64,000 nucleotides of DNA from Streptococcus sp. oral taxon 061 (GTDB lineage: Bacteria > Bacillota > Bacilli > Lactobacillales > Streptococcaceae): positions 82,001 through 146,000 of the forward strand of contig NZ_CP058258.1 of the NCBI RefSeq assembly GCF_013394695.1. The letters run 5' to 3'. Positions 9,129 through 19,265 of this stretch are shown one piece after another; positions within the stretch are counted from its first letter, which is position 1; each line of letters begins with the position of its first letter. The notes under the pieces are model-generated. The model had not been told where the DNA came from. It did not search any database and worked only from the letters and a program-made list of their open reading frames with translations. The position numbers were made by a program, and so were the translations under genes.

Positions 9129-9953
9129 GCTTGTAAGTCCTGAAACGAAGTTCTTTTGCAAGAAGAAGAAAAGTGTACAGATTGGAAGAGCGATGAGGAT
9201 GGCACCTGCTGAGAAGTAGGCAATCTTCAAGTTCTTCGCATTATTGACGAAGGTTTGTAGACCAACGGCAACTGTAAAGTATTCTTTTTCACGAAGCAAG
9301 AAACTAGAGAGGATATAGTCTCCAAAAGGTCCCATGAAAGCCCAGAGTGCTTGTACAGCCACCATTGGGCGAACAAGAGGGAGAACGATTTGCCAGAAGC
9401 GGCGGAAGTGTCCTGCACCATCTAGTTTTGCAGACTCATCAAGAGACATTGGCACGGTGTCAAAGTAACCTTTCATCAACCAAGCATTCATAGGGATACC
9501 ACCACCGACGTAGAGGAAGATGAGGAACCAGCTATGGTTAAGGGCATTCAACATGAGGGCCATAACGAAGAAGGCAGTCAAAGCGGCCATTGTTGGCACC
9601 ATTTGGATAATCAAGAAGAAGACCAAACTTTGCTTACGAGCCAAGAAGTTGTAACGGCTGTAGGCATAACCAGCAAGTACGATAATACTTGTCTGAACGA
9701 CCATAGTGACCAAAGCGATGATCAAGGTATTAAGGTACCATGTGCCGTACAAGGTTTCTGTAAAGAGCCCTTTGAAGTTATCAAGACTAAAGTTGACATT
9801 GCCGTCGAGTTTAAAGGCCACAACGTTACCAGCCTTGAAGGCTGACATAATCGTGATTAAAAGTGGATAGATAATGACGATTGAAAGTCCAATCAAGTAG
9901 AGGTAAGTGAGGGTTTGAGTCAGTCTACGTTTGAGTTTGATTGAGTTATTCAT
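9111..9953 (-). CDS. malD: Maltodextrin ABC transporter permease MalD (MalG family)
   Basis: A 280-residue inner permease with six predicted helices and the conserved EAA loop ([20 protein letters not shown]). With MalC it forms the membrane channel that takes maltodextrin from MalX. I start at MNNSIKLK (9953): the GGAGG ribosome site lies in the last codons of malC and the ATG follows the malC stop by one base. An ATG 15 codons upstream lies within malC and has no ribosome site. No ATPase gene is present in this locus; streptococcal mal systems share the MsmK-type ATPase. Confidence 0.93.
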   Translation of the reverse strand: MNNSIKLKRRLTQTLTYLYLIGLSIVIIYPLLITIMSAFKAGNVVAFKLDGNVNFSLDNFKGLFTETLYGTWYLNTLIIALVTMVVQTSIIVLAGYAYSRYNFLARKQSLVFFLIIQMVPTMAALTAFFVMALMLNALNHSWFLIFLYVGGGIPMNAWLMKGYFDTVPMSLDESAKLDGAGHFRRFWQIVLPLVRPMVAVQALWAFMGPFGDYILSSFLLREKEYFTVAVGLQTFVNNAKNLKIAYFSAGAILIALPICTLFFFLQKNFVSGLTSGGDKG

Positions 9954-9954
9954 C

Positions 9955-11244
9955 TTAGACGTCCTCCATATCAAATGCGTGTAGTTTCTTGAATGCAATC
10001 ATAGAAATAGAGATGACAATGATTGAAATAATCAAGGTAACGGCAGCTGCCATAGAGTATTGAGGAGCTGTACCAGTTGTCAAACGGTAGATCCATGAGA
10101 TCAAGATATCTGTTGAACCAGCTCCACCACCGACACTACCAGGACCACCACCATTGAAGAGGTACATGATAGAGAAGTTGTTAAAGTTGAAGGTGTATTG
10201 GCTGATCAAAGTAGGTGCCGCAACAGCCAAAATCATTGGGAAAGTAATGTTGCGGAATTTTTGCCAAGCGTTTGCACCATCGATATAAGCTGCTTCGTAC
10301 AAGTCGTTTGGAATAGACTGTAGGATACCGAGAGTCAAGACATAGATATAAGGGAATCCAAGCCAACCTTGCATCATAATCAAGGCAACCTTAGTCCAAG
10401 TTGGGTTTGTCTTCCAAGGGATAAGTGCTCCATCTAGGAAAGGAAGAACCTTAGCAAAGAGAGGGATAACTTGAGTATTGATAGCTCCGACACTATCGTT
10501 GAACATGTTTGAGAATGTCAAGATAGTGATGAAGGCTGGAACAGCCCAAGGGAGAAGGAAGATAACACCAAAGATACGTTTTCCTTTGATGAATGGTTGG
10601 TTAGCAATAATAGCTGTAAAGATACCGAGTACGATTTGCAAAGTAGATGCAGATAAAGCCCAAATAATAGTCCAAGAAAGAACAGAACCGAAGGCTGAAC
10701 GGAAGGTACTCAAGCTCCAGATGTTTGTGAAATTAGTCAATCCAACCCAATCCAACAATTTATTTGGTGGTAAATGTTGGAAATCATAGTTGGTAAAGGC
10801 AATCATCAAGGTTACAATAACTGGGAAGATGATAGCAAATGTCATGGCAACATAAGATGGGATGATGAGTAAGTATGGGAACCCATTTTCATAGATTCCT
10901 TTAATCATATCCTTCAATGTCAATGGGACAGGAATGCCATTATTAATACGTTTTGCAATAGTGTGAGCGTCTTTAATATTGAGAATATAAAAGGCTAGGT
11001 AAACAATTACAAAAATAGAGTGGAATGCACCACGAATCAACATGAAAAGAGAGTTGTCACGGCCAGGTTTTTCACCGAGCGTGATCAAGTTGCTCAATTC
11101 TGGTGCTGCAAGTACTATAAAATAGAGGACAAAAGCCACTGTTACAGCAAGGAAGATAAAACCTTTAGCTTTTTGTTTGTTGTAGATTTGTCCCAACCCA
11201 GGAATCAATGAAAGCAAGGCTGCTTTTTTTGGTTGTTGTTCCAT
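9955..11244 (-). CDS. malC: Maltodextrin ABC transporter permease MalC (MalF family)
   Basis: A 430-residue permease with an N-terminal pair of extra helices (typical of MalF-type subunits), a hydrophilic segment, and a BPD_transp_1 core with the EAA loop [18 protein letters not shown]. It pairs with MalD. The start at 11244 (MEQQPKK) is preceded by AAAGGAG; an ATG five codons upstream overlaps that ribosome site and is unlikely. A hairpin between malX and malC probably lowers expression relative to malX. Confidence 0.94.
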   Translation of the reverse strand: MEQQPKKAALLSLIPGLGQIYNKQKAKGFIFLAVTVAFVLYFIVLAAPELSNLITLGEKPGRDNSLFMLIRGAFHSIFVIVYLAFYILNIKDAHTIAKRINNGIPVPLTLKDMIKGIYENGFPYLLIIPSYVAMTFAIIFPVIVTLMIAFTNYDFQHLPPNKLLDWVGLTNFTNIWSLSTFRSAFGSVLSWTIIWALSASTLQIVLGIFTAIIANQPFIKGKRIFGVIFLLPWAVPAFITILTFSNMFNDSVGAINTQVIPLFAKVLPFLDGALIPWKTNPTWTKVALIMMQGWLGFPYIYVLTLGILQSIPNDLYEAAYIDGANAWQKFRNITFPMILAVAAPTLISQYTFNFNNFSIMYLFNGGGPGSVGGGAGSTDILISWIYRLTTGTAPQYSMAAAVTLIISIIVISISMIAFKKLHAFDMEDV

Positions 11245-11321
11245 GAGTGCTCCTTTCATAAGATACGAGCTCTGGGCTCGATGCTAATCAGCAAGTTTGT
11301 TGAAAACATTGTCAGTGTATC

Positions 11322-11358
11322 TAAAAATCAAGGGAGATGTTTAAATTATCTCCCTTGA
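11322..11358 (-). terminator. Intra-operon hairpin (attenuator) between malX and malC
   Basis: An 11-bp perfect stem TCAAGGGAGAT / ATCTCCCTTGA is followed on the minus strand by TTTTTA. It probably acts as a partial terminator or 3' stabiliser, giving more MalX than permease. Confidence 0.75.
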
Positions 11359-11367
11359 ATCAATCAA

Positions 11368-12636
11368 TTAGTTACCAAATTTTTGTTGGATTGTTTCTTT
11401 GATCAATGTTACAGCATCATTAGCAGCTGTTTTAGCATCTTTCTTACCGCTTACAGCGTCAAAGAGCATTGTTTTAGCTGGGTCCCAAACTGTTGACATT
11501 TGAGAGATGTTTGGCATTGGTTGAGCGTTTTGGAACTGTTTGATAACAGCTGTAGTCAACTCATCGTTTTTACCTTCAGCGTAAGCGCGAGCTTCAGTAT
11601 TAGCTGGGATTTCGTTAGTTGCATCGTAGAATGCTTTTTGTTGGTCAGTTGAAACAAGGAAGTCTACAAATTTTTGAGCCCCTTCAAGGTTCTTAGTGCT
11701 TGATGGGATGATCCAAGCTTTACCACCACCAAAGGCTGCGTAGTTTTTGCCGTTTGGAAGAGTTGGGATAGTTGCAACACCGTAGTTTACTTTAGCATCT
11801 TTGAATGCTTGAGCTTTCCAAGGACCATCGATGATAGCAGCTGTTTTACCTTCTTGGAATTGAGTTTGGATCAAGTTTCCAGCACCTTCAGTATCTTGCA
11901 TACCTTTAGGCCATTTGTCGTACCAAGTCTTAGCGTATTCGATACCTGCGATAGCACCATCGTTAGCAAGACCGATATCTTTAGGATTTTTACCGTTGTC
12001 ACCAAATACGTAAGCACCGTTACCTGCAAGAAGTCCGTATGCGTAGTAGAAGTTAGTCCAGTCAGCTAGGAAAGCAGTTGTTTTTCCGTCTTCACCAGCG
12101 AAAGCGTATTTGCTATCTTTAGCAAGGTTTTCTAAGTCAGCAAATGTTTTTGGAGCTTCTTTAATCAAATCTTTGTTGTAGTACATAACAAGTGATTCGA
12201 TAACGGCTGGAGCACCGTAAACTTTTCCACCAACAGTTACAAGAGATTTAGTAGTATCGTCTGTTTTAGCACCGTCGCTCAAAGTTACTTCTGAAAGTTG
12301 TCCGTCAGTACCAAGGCTACCTACACGGTCGTATGGAGCCATCATAACATCAGGGGCTTTACCAGATTGGTTATCTAGTGAAAGGTTATCAAGCCCACCC
12401 ATTTGGTCTCCTGTTTTGATGTTAACTTTTACACCAGCTTCTTTTTCGTAAGCTTTTGCAGCTGATTCAGCAAAGGCTTTGTATTGATCTTCAACGTAGA
12501 AAGTGATTTCTTGGCTTCCTGATGCAGAAGAATCAGCTGCTTTATCAGCAGTTTTGCTTCCGCAAGCTACCAAAAGCAAGCTAGCAAGAGTAGCAGTACC
12601 AAGTACAGCTGCGCTCTTCATGAATTTAGTTGACAT
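11368..12636 (-). CDS. malX: Maltodextrin-binding lipoprotein MalX
   Basis: A 422-residue solute-binding protein. The signal peptide (residues 1-24) ends in the lipobox LLVAC, so it is lipid-anchored outside the membrane. The mature part is a family 1 extracellular sugar-binding protein of MalE type, with an aromatic-rich ligand cleft (for example NFYYAYGLL, DKWPKG, GPWKAQAF). It delivers maltodextrins to MalC/MalD. The gene has an AGGAGGA site and is first in malXCD. The coding strand uses few codon types, as expected for a highly expressed gene. Confidence 0.96.
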   Translation of the reverse strand: MSTKFMKSAAVLGTATLASLLLVACGSKTADKAADSSASGSQEITFYVEDQYKAFAESAAKAYEKEAGVKVNIKTGDQMGGLDNLSLDNQSGKAPDVMMAPYDRVGSLGTDGQLSEVTLSDGAKTDDTTKSLVTVGGKVYGAPAVIESLVMYYNKDLIKEAPKTFADLENLAKDSKYAFAGEDGKTTAFLADWTNFYYAYGLLAGNGAYVFGDNGKNPKDIGLANDGAIAGIEYAKTWYDKWPKGMQDTEGAGNLIQTQFQEGKTAAIIDGPWKAQAFKDAKVNYGVATIPTLPNGKNYAAFGGGKAWIIPSSTKNLEGAQKFVDFLVSTDQQKAFYDATNEIPANTEARAYAEGKNDELTTAVIKQFQNAQPMPNISQMSTVWDPAKTMLFDAVSGKKDAKTAANDAVTLIKETIQQKFGN

Positions 12637-12675
12637 AGTGTATTCCTCCTAAAGAATAACAAATTTTAATTTCGA

Positions 12676-12742
12676 GGAAACGCAAACGTTTTCCCTTATG
12701 ACCCTAGTATAGCACAAACAGAAAACGGTTGCAAGCGTTTTT
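12676..12742 (-). promoter_or_regulatory. malX promoter with two LacI-type operators
   Basis: On the minus strand, -35 TTGCAA (12729-12734) and extended -10 TGC-TATACT (12706-12711) are 17 bases apart. Operator 1, GGAAACGCAAACGTTTTCC (12676-12694), lies just after the predicted transcription start. Operator 2, AAAACGGTTGCAAGCGTTTT (12722-12741), covers the -35 box. Both resemble MalR or CcpA (cre) sites. Confidence 0.8.
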
Positions 12743-12838
12743 TATAAAAATTTTTAAAAAGCTTAAAGTTAAGAAAAACTGGAAACTGTCCCTATAATAG
12801 GAAGAAAAGATAAATAATTAAGGAAAAAATGTTCGGAA

Positions 12839-12952
12839 ATGGATGAATGGAAACGATTGCGCAATTTTTTTGAAAAAAATATCAAGTTAAGAGAAGAGGA
12901 TATAGTAAATTTCATTTTTAATTATATAAATAAATCAAAAAAAGTTTTCTAA
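12839..12952 (+). CDS. Possible 37-residue peptide in the malX-malQ intergenic region
   Basis: An open frame from ATG (12839) to TAA (12952) encodes a charged, amphipathic-looking peptide that begins MDEWKRLRNFFEKN, then has an acidic segment REED and a hydrophobic/aromatic end NFIFNYI before a lysine tail. A TATAAT box stands 41 bases upstream (12793-12798) but its -35 is poor, and the nearest ribosome-like AAGGA is about 14 bases before the ATG, which is too far to be convincing. It may be a real small protein, a decayed gene or chance. It overlaps a cre-like operator. Confidence 0.25.
   Translation: MDEWKRLRNFFEKNIKLREEDIVNFIFNYINKSKKVF
12847..12861. promoter_or_regulatory. cre-like site upstream of malQ
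   Basis: ATGGAAACGATTGCG matches the WTGNAANCGNWNNCW catabolite-response pattern in all but the last base. It lies about 110 bases upstream of the malQ -35 box, a position that suits looping or repression with the proximal operators. Confidence 0.45.
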
Positions 12953-13010
12953 AAACGCTTGCATTTCTTTTTGAAATGGGTTATACTTTAGTTAGCGCAA
13001 ACGTTTGCGC
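12953..13010 (+). promoter_or_regulatory. malQP promoter and palindromic operator
   Basis: The -35 TTGCAT (12959-12964) and -10 TATACT (12982-12987) are 17 bases apart. A perfect 16-bp palindrome GCGCAAACGTTTGCGC (12995-13010) lies at the transcription start, as expected for a LacI-family (MalR) operator. AAACGCTTGCA over the -35 resembles operator 2 of malX. Confidence 0.85.
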
Positions 13011-13053
13011 AAAAATTGAAGTAATTAACAATATAAACACTTGAGGTGCTAAT

Positions 13054-14571
13054 ATGAAAAAACGTCAAAGCGGTGTGTTGATGCACATCTCATCACTTCC
13101 AGGAGCATACGGAATCGGATCATTTGGTCAAAGCGCCTATGATTTCGTTGACTTCTTGGTTCGCACTAAGCAACGCTACTGGCAAATCCTTCCTTTGGGA
13201 ACAACTAGCTATGGAGATTCTCCATACCAATCATTCTCAGCTTTTGCTGGAAACACTCATTTTATCGATCTTGATATTTTGGTAGAGCAAGGATTGTTGG
13301 AAACAAGAGATCTTGAAGGTGTTGATTTTGGCAGCAATCCAACAGAAGTTGACTACGCTAAAATCTACTACGCACGTCGTCCACTTCTAGAGAAAGCTGT
13401 CAAACGTTTCCTTGAAGTCGGAGATGTCAAAGACTTCGAAAAATTTGCGCAAGAAAATCAATCATGGCTTGAACTATTTGCAGAGTATATGGCAATCAAA
13501 GAGTATTTTGACAACCTTGCTTGGACAGAATGGCCAGATGCAGATGCTCGTGCTCGCAAAGCTTCAACTCTTGAAAGTTACCGTGAGAAATTAGCTGACA
13601 AGCTTGTTTACCATCGCGTAACCCAATACCTTTTCTTCCAACAATGGTTGAAATTGAAAGCATACGCCAACGATAACCACATTGAAATCGTTGGAGACAT
13701 GCCTATCTATGTGGCTGAGGACTCAAGCGATATGTGGGCTAATCCGCATCTCTTTAAAACAGATGAAAACGGAAAAGCGACTCACATTGCAGGATGCCCA
13801 CCAGATGAGTTTTCTGCAGACGGTCAACTTTGGGGGAACCCAATCTATGACTGGGAAGCAATGGACAAAGATGGCTACAAATGGTGGATTGAACGCTTGC
13901 GTGAAAGCTTTAAAATCTACGATATCGTTCGTATCGACCACTTCCGTGGATTTGAGTCTTACTGGGAAATCCCTGCTGGTTCTAAAACAGCGGCACCTGG
14001 TAAATGGGTGAAAGGACCTGACTACAAACTCTTTGCAGCGGTTAAAGAAGAACTTGGTGACTTGAACATCATCGCAGAAGACCTTGGATTCATGACTGAT
14101 GAAGTTATCGAGCTTCGTGAGCGTACTGGATTCCCAGGAATGAAAGTCCTTCAATTTGCCTTCAACCCAGAACATGAAAGTATCGACAGCCCACACTTGG
14201 CACCAGCAAACTCAGTTATGTATACAGGAACACACGATAACAACACTGTTCTTGGTTGGTACCGTGATGAGATTGACGATCCAACACGTGAGTACATGGC
14301 ACGCTATACAAACCGCAAGGAATACGAAACAGTAGTACATGCTATGCTTCGTACAGCCTTTTCATCAGTAAGCTTTATGACTATCGCTACTATGCAAGAT
14401 TTGCTAGAGTTGGATGGTTCAGCTCGTATGAACTTCCCATCTACTCTTGGTGGAAACTGGTCATGGCGTATGACAGAGGATCAATTGACTCCTGCTGTCG
14501 AAGAAACTTTGCTTGACTTGACTACAATTTATCGCCGAATTAATGAAAATTTGGTAGAATTAAAGAAATAA
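13054..14571 (+). CDS. malQ: 4-alpha-glucanotransferase (amylomaltase)
   Basis: A 505-residue GH77 enzyme, cytoplasmic. It transfers maltosyl units between maltodextrins, releasing glucose and lengthening chains for MalP. Catalytic residues are visible in the family motifs: the nucleophile Asp in [14 protein letters not shown], the acid/base Glu in [12 protein letters not shown], and the stabilising Asp in [12 protein letters not shown]. The length is normal for bacterial MalQ (malM of pneumococcus). A GAGGTG ribosome site precedes the ATG. It is transcribed with malP from the operator-controlled promoter. Confidence 0.97.
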   Translation: MKKRQSGVLMHISSLPGAYGIGSFGQSAYDFVDFLVRTKQRYWQILPLGTTSYGDSPYQSFSAFAGNTHFIDLDILVEQGLLETRDLEGVDFGSNPTEVDYAKIYYARRPLLEKAVKRFLEVGDVKDFEKFAQENQSWLELFAEYMAIKEYFDNLAWTEWPDADARARKASTLESYREKLADKLVYHRVTQYLFFQQWLKLKAYANDNHIEIVGDMPIYVAEDSSDMWANPHLFKTDENGKATHIAGCPPDEFSADGQLWGNPIYDWEAMDKDGYKWWIERLRESFKIYDIVRIDHFRGFESYWEIPAGSKTAAPGKWVKGPDYKLFAAVKEELGDLNIIAEDLGFMTDEVIELRERTGFPGMKVLQFAFNPEHESIDSPHLAPANSVMYTGTHDNNTVLGWYRDEIDDPTREYMARYTNRKEYETVVHAMLRTAFSSVSFMTIATMQDLLELDGSARMNFPSTLGGNWSWRMTEDQLTPAVEETLLDLTTIYRRINENLVELKK

Positions 14572-14594
14572 GACATTATCAGGAGACACAAAAA

Positions 14595-16853
14595 ATGTTA
14601 CCATTAAAAGAATTTGTACAAAATCGTTACAATAAATCTATCGCAGAATGTAGTAACGAAGAGCTTTACCTTGCTCTTCTTAACTACAGCAAACTTGCTA
14701 GTAGCCAAAAACCAGTCAACACTGGTAAGAAAAAAGTTTACTATATCTCAGCTGAGTTCTTGATTGGTAAACTCTTGTCAAACAACTTGATTAACCTTGG
14801 TCTTTATGACGAAGTTAAAAAAGAACTTGCTGATGCAGGTAAAGAGTTGATCGAAATCGAAGAAGTAGAATTGGAACCATCACTTGGTAATGGTGGTTTG
14901 GGACGTTTGGCAGCCTGCTTTATCGACTCAATCGCTACACTTGGTTTGAACGGTGACGGTGTTGGTTTGAACTACCACTTCGGTCTTTTCCAACAAGTTC
15001 TTAAAAACAACCAACAAGAAACAATTCCTAACGCTTGGTTGACTGACCAAAACTGGTTGGTTCGCTCAAGCCGTAGCTACCAAGTGCCATTTGCACACTT
15101 TACATTGACATCTACTCTTTACGATATCGATGTACCTGGTTACAAAACAGCTACTAAAAACCGTTTGCGTTTGTTTGACTTGGATTCAGTTGATTCTTCA
15201 ATCATCAAAGATGGTATCAACTTTGACAAGACAGACATCGCTCGCAACTTGACTCTTTTCCTTTACCCAGACGATAGCGATAAACAAGGTGAATTGCTCC
15301 GTATCTTCCAACAATACTTCATGGTTTCAAACGGTGCACAATTGATCATTGATGAAGCAATCGAAAAAGGAAGCAACTTGCACGACCTTGCTGACTACGC
15401 AGTTGTACAAATCAACGATACTCACCCATCAATGGTAATCCCTGAATTGATTCGTCTTTTGACTGAACGTGGTATCGAACTTGATGAAGCAATCTCTATC
15501 GTTCGTAGCATGACTGCTTACACAAACCACACAATCCTTGCTGAAGCCCTTGAAAAATGGCCTCTTGAATTCTTGGAAGAAGTGGTTCCTCACTTGGTAC
15601 CAATCATCAAAGAATTGGACCGCCGTGTTAAAGCAGAATACAAAGACCCAGCTGTTCAAATCATCGATGAGAATGATCGTGTACACATGGCGCACATGGA
15701 TATTCACTACGGATACAGCGTAAACGGGGTTGCAGCTCTTCACACTGAAATCTTGAAGAACTCAGAGTTGAAAGCTTTCTACGACATCTACCCAGAAAAA
15801 TTCAACAACAAAACAAACGGTATCACATTCCGTCGTTGGCTCATGCATGCTAACCCAAGCTTGTCTCACTACTTGGATGAGATTCTTGGACGCGAATGGC
15901 ACCATGAAGCTTCTAAATTGGAAGACCTTCTTTCATACGAAGACAAGGCTGCTGTCAAAGAAAAATTGGAAAGCATCAAAGCTCACAACAAACGTAAATT
16001 GGCTCGTCACTTGAGAGAGCACCAAGGTGTGGAAATCAATACAAACTCTATCTTTGATATCCAAATCAAACGTCTTCACGAATACAAACGTCAACAAATG
16101 AACGCTTTGTATGTGATCCACAAATACTTGGACATCAAGGCTGGTAACATCCCTGCTCGTCCAATCACAGTATTCTTTGGTGGTAAAGCAGCTCCTGCCT
16201 ACACTATCGCTCAAGACATCATCCACTTGATCCTTTGCTTGTCAGAAGTGATTGCAAACGACCCAGCAGTAGCTCCACACTTGCAAGTGGTTATGGTTGA
16301 AAACTACAACGTTACTGCAGCAAGCTTCTTGATCCCAGCATGTGACATCTCAGAACAAATATCATTGGCTTCTAAAGAAGCTTCAGGTACTGGTAACATG
16401 AAATTCATGTTGAACGGGGCTTTGACTCTTGGTACTATGGACGGGGCTAACGTGGAAATCGCTGAGTTGGTTGGCGACGAAAACATCTACATCTTCGGTG
16501 AAGATTCAGAAACTGTTATCGACCTTTACGCGAAATCAGGTTACAAATCAAGTGAATTCTACGCACGTGAAGCTATCAAACCATTGGTTGACTTCATCGT
16601 GAGTGACGCTGTTCTTGCAGTTGGTAAGAAAGAACGCTTGGAACGTCTTTACAACGAATTGATTAACAAAGACTGGTTCATGACTCTTCTTGACTTGGAA
16701 GACTACATCAAGGTTAAAGAGCAAATGCTTGCTGACTACGAAGACCGTGACGCATGGTTGGATAAAGTCATCGTCAACATTGCTAAAGCAGGATTCTTCT
16801 CATCTGACCGTACAATCGCTCAGTATAATGAAGATATCTGGCACTTGAACTAA
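14595..16853 (+). CDS. malP: Maltodextrin (glycogen-type) phosphorylase
   Basis: A 752-residue GT35 phosphorylase that releases glucose-1-phosphate from maltodextrins. Visible signatures include [19 protein letters not shown] near the N-terminus and the pyridoxal-phosphate region [20 protein letters not shown], whose lysine carries the cofactor. It is 23 bases after malQ with an AGGAG site, and a strong terminator follows. Both glgP and malP are used as names; the operon context favours malP. Confidence 0.96.
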   Translation: MLPLKEFVQNRYNKSIAECSNEELYLALLNYSKLASSQKPVNTGKKKVYYISAEFLIGKLLSNNLINLGLYDEVKKELADAGKELIEIEEVELEPSLGNGGLGRLAACFIDSIATLGLNGDGVGLNYHFGLFQQVLKNNQQETIPNAWLTDQNWLVRSSRSYQVPFAHFTLTSTLYDIDVPGYKTATKNRLRLFDLDSVDSSIIKDGINFDKTDIARNLTLFLYPDDSDKQGELLRIFQQYFMVSNGAQLIIDEAIEKGSNLHDLADYAVVQINDTHPSMVIPELIRLLTERGIELDEAISIVRSMTAYTNHTILAEALEKWPLEFLEEVVPHLVPIIKELDRRVKAEYKDPAVQIIDENDRVHMAHMDIHYGYSVNGVAALHTEILKNSELKAFYDIYPEKFNNKTNGITFRRWLMHANPSLSHYLDEILGREWHHEASKLEDLLSYEDKAAVKEKLESIKAHNKRKLARHLREHQGVEINTNSIFDIQIKRLHEYKRQQMNALYVIHKYLDIKAGNIPARPITVFFGGKAAPAYTIAQDIIHLILCLSEVIANDPAVAPHLQVVMVENYNVTAASFLIPACDISEQISLASKEASGTGNMKFMLNGALTLGTMDGANVEIAELVGDENIYIFGEDSETVIDLYAKSGYKSSEFYAREAIKPLVDFIVSDAVLAVGKKERLERLYNELINKDWFMTLLDLEDYIKVKEQMLADYEDRDAWLDKVIVNIAKAGFFSSDRTIAQYNEDIWHLN

Positions 16854-16880
16854 GATTCTTTGTAACAGATTATAAAACAA

Positions 16881-16911
16881 AAACGCATCTTAAATAGATG
16901 CGTTTTTTTGT
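16881..16911 (+). terminator. Terminator of malQP
   Basis: A 10-bp stem AAACGCATCT / AGATGCGTTT with a 5-base loop and T7. Confidence 0.92.
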
Positions 16912-16923
16912 ATTTAGACTAGT

Positions 16924-17772
16924 TTATAGTGCTTTCCCAACCAGAATCTCTGCTTCGATAGTAATCTCTGTCAGTTGATTCCAGTCAATCTTGCTTTGGT
17001 CAACGTGGAAGAGCAGGGGAGTCATGCTGAGTAAGGCTTGGCGTTGTTCTGCTGTAATGGGCTTGGTCAGGGAAGCGATTTGACTAGACTGGATGCTAAA
17101 ATGTTCCTGGAAATGTTCTTTGATATCTTGGTTAGAATAATCTTTCTTTGTCAGTTGTTCCTGTACCATTTGGCGGATTTCCTTGAGATGGTTTTCAGTA
17201 GGAATAACCTTGATTAAGATGCCGTCCTTGGATAAGACACGATGAAATTCTCCATAGTTGGCAGGTGAAAAGATATCAAGCGAGATATCCATGCTGGAAT
17301 CTTTTATAGGAAGGCGAGCTAGGTCACCGACAAACCAGTTGACTACCCAGTTGGGTTCACTCTTGGCAGCGATTTGGACTGAGTCTTTCGAGATATCAAA
17401 AGAATAGAAGGTCTTGTCAGGATGGGCTTCTTGGAGTTTACGAGAGTAGAAGCCTTCGCCACAGCCAATGTCCAAGATGGTTTTTGCGGATGGGTTAGTG
17501 GTTAGTATGCCCGAGATACCTTCTAAGATAGCCTGATAAAAGCCAGCTTCTAGGATTTGCTGGCGATTTTGAAAGTTTTCCTTGTCGTAGTTGGCGGATT
17601 GCTTGATTTGAGGAGCCAGATTGACATAGCCAAATTTTGCCAAGTCAAAAGAATGACGATTATCACACTTGAGACTGTTTTCTACCAAGGTTAGATTTTC
17701 TTGGCAGATAGGGCAGGCAAAGTCACTAGCAGAAGCAAAGCGCTGGAGTTTGGGTTTGAGGTTTGTATTCAT
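16924..17772 (-). CDS. rlmA: 23S rRNA (guanine-N1) methyltransferase RlmA(II)
   Basis: A 282-residue SAM-dependent methyltransferase. The N-terminal zinc finger uses C20, C23, C36 and H40 (CPICQ ... CDNRH); the SAM-binding motif is ILDIGCGEGFYS. In Gram-positives the RlmA(II)/TlrB type methylates G748 of 23S rRNA, and its loss is linked in pneumococcus to altered ketolide/macrolide response. The start has no ribosome site. An extended -10 box ends exactly six bases before the ATG, suggesting a leaderless message. Confidence 0.93.
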   Translation of the reverse strand: MNTNLKPKLQRFASASDFACPICQENLTLVENSLKCDNRHSFDLAKFGYVNLAPQIKQSANYDKENFQNRQQILEAGFYQAILEGISGILTTNPSAKTILDIGCGEGFYSRKLQEAHPDKTFYSFDISKDSVQIAAKSEPNWVVNWFVGDLARLPIKDSSMDISLDIFSPANYGEFHRVLSKDGILIKVIPTENHLKEIRQMVQEQLTKKDYSNQDIKEHFQEHFSIQSSQIASLTKPITAEQRQALLSMTPLLFHVDQSKIDWNQLTEITIEAEILVGKAL

Positions 17773-17778
17773 AGTTTT

Positions 17779-17787
17779 AGTCTAGCA
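17779..17787 (-). promoter_or_regulatory. Extended -10 promoter giving a probable leaderless rlmA mRNA
   Basis: On the minus strand TGC-TAGACT is followed by six bases and then the ATG. The predicted transcription start is the A of the start codon. Confidence 0.55.
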
Positions 17788-17819
17788 AAAAAAGAACTGG
17801 ATGGCAAATGCATCCAGTT
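17787..17819 (-). terminator. Terminator of tyrS
   Basis: A 9-bp stem AACTGGATG / CATCCAGTT (17795-17803, 17811-17819) with a 7-base loop, followed on the minus strand by CTTTTTTT. The rlmA -10 box begins directly after the T-run. Confidence 0.88.
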
Positions 17820-17825
17820 TGTTTT

Positions 17826-19082
17826 TTAGTATGTTAGAACAAAGTATTTCTTCTTACCACGGCGGATAACGGTGAGTTCGTCCTCTAACTTATCTGCGTC
17901 ACTCAAGACATAGTCAAGGTCTTGGATGCGGTCGCCGTTGATATAGATAGCTCCATTTTGAACATCTTCACGGGCTTGACGTTTTGAGTTAACCACACCG
18001 GAAGATACGAGAAGTTCTACGATATTGTGGTTTTCGTCTGCTTGTACTTGGTAGTTTGGAACACCACGTAGTCCTTGTTTGAGTTCTTTGACAGAAAGGT
18101 TTTTGATATTTCCAGCAAAGAGTTGTTCAGTGATGTTAAGAGCTTCTTTATAAGCTTCTTCTCCGTGGACAAGTGTTACGACTTCACGAGCTAGGACTTT
18201 TTGAGCCAAACGTTCGTGTGGCGCCGCTTCAAATTGTTTGCGGATGTCTTCGATCTCGTCAAGTGACAAGAAAGTAAAGATTTTCAAGAAGCGAACAGCG
18301 TCAGCGTCCATGACATTCATCCAGAATTGGTACATTTCGTATGGAGAAGTCTTTTCAGGGTTGAGCCAAACAGCATTCCCTTCAGATTTACCAAATTTCT
18401 TACCAGTTGCGTCTGTGATGAGTGGGACAGTGATGACATGACCAGTCTTGTCAGCCTTCCGACGAAGCAATTCGGTACCAGCTGTCATATTTCCCCACTG
18501 GTCAGAACCACCGATTTGAAGGGTTACATTGTGCTCTTGATTAAGAACGAAGAAGTCATAACCTTGCATGATTTGGTAGGCAAACTCAGTGTAAGAAATC
18601 CCTGTTTCAATACGTTTCTTCACAGACTCCTTGCTCATCATGTAGTTGACAGTGAAGTATTTTCCGATATCTCGGAGGAAGTCAATGAAGCTGATGCTGC
18701 CAAACCAGTCGTAGTTGTTGACCATGACAGCTTTATTTTCACCATTTTCAAAGTCAAGAAAGCGAGAAAGTTGTCCTTGGATAGACTTGACCCAGCCATC
18801 CACTGTGTCTTTTGTTTGGAGACTACGCTCAGCATCTTTGAAGGACGGATCTCCAATGAGACCTGTAGCACCGCCAACGAGCGCATAAGGTTTGTGACCT
18901 GCTAACTGCAAACGACGACTTGTCAAGATTGCGACAAGGTGACCTAGGTGAAGGCTGTCAGCAGTTGGATCGTAGCCAGTATAATAAGAAACTTGACCTT
19001 CTTCTAGGGCTTTGCGCAAAGCTTCTTCATCAGTCGTTTGAAAAATCAAACCACGCTCTTTTAGCTCATCAAAAATGTGCAT
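17826..19082 (-). CDS. tyrS: Tyrosyl-tRNA synthetase
   Basis: A 418-residue class I synthetase. The HIGH-type motif is HLGH (45-48), the KMSKS-type motif is KFGKS (~230), and a C-terminal S4 RNA-binding domain spans ~350-418. An AAAGGAGAAAAG ribosome site precedes the ATG. The leader is only ~40 bases from an extended -10 (TGGTAAAAT), so there is no T-box. It has its own terminator. Confidence 0.98.
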   Translation of the reverse strand: MHIFDELKERGLIFQTTDEEALRKALEEGQVSYYTGYDPTADSLHLGHLVAILTSRRLQLAGHKPYALVGGATGLIGDPSFKDAERSLQTKDTVDGWVKSIQGQLSRFLDFENGENKAVMVNNYDWFGSISFIDFLRDIGKYFTVNYMMSKESVKKRIETGISYTEFAYQIMQGYDFFVLNQEHNVTLQIGGSDQWGNMTAGTELLRRKADKTGHVITVPLITDATGKKFGKSEGNAVWLNPEKTSPYEMYQFWMNVMDADAVRFLKIFTFLSLDEIEDIRKQFEAAPHERLAQKVLAREVVTLVHGEEAYKEALNITEQLFAGNIKNLSVKELKQGLRGVPNYQVQADENHNIVELLVSSGVVNSKRQAREDVQNGAIYINGDRIQDLDYVLSDADKLEDELTVIRRGKKKYFVLTY

Positions 19083-19200
19083 GTGTCTTTTCTCCTTTTT
19101 AAAATATTGTTTCTACCTATTTTACCACAAACTTGGCAAATAACCTAGTAAAATCGGGAAGAAAGTTGCTGCTTGGACTTTTTTGGAAACGAGTGAAATA

Positions 19201-19209
19201 TGGTATAAT
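19201..19209 (+). promoter_or_regulatory. Extended -10 promoter of mutL
   Basis: TGGTATAAT lies 56 bases before the mutL ATG. Confidence 0.65.
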
Positions 19210-19265
19210 AGCACTAGCATATTTTCAGAGAAATAGATAAAAATAGTTAAGAAAGGGGCTGAAAG

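Noticed and set aside
12755..12780. CiaR box (two TTTAAG repeats five bases apart) near the mal promoters
   Set aside because: CTTAAAGTTAAG looks similar, but no pair of TTTAAG-type repeats with the right spacing could be found on either strand.
19083..19140. T-box leader for tyrS
   Set aside because: The promoter lies only about 40 bases before the start; there is no room for a T-box and no specifier-like structure.
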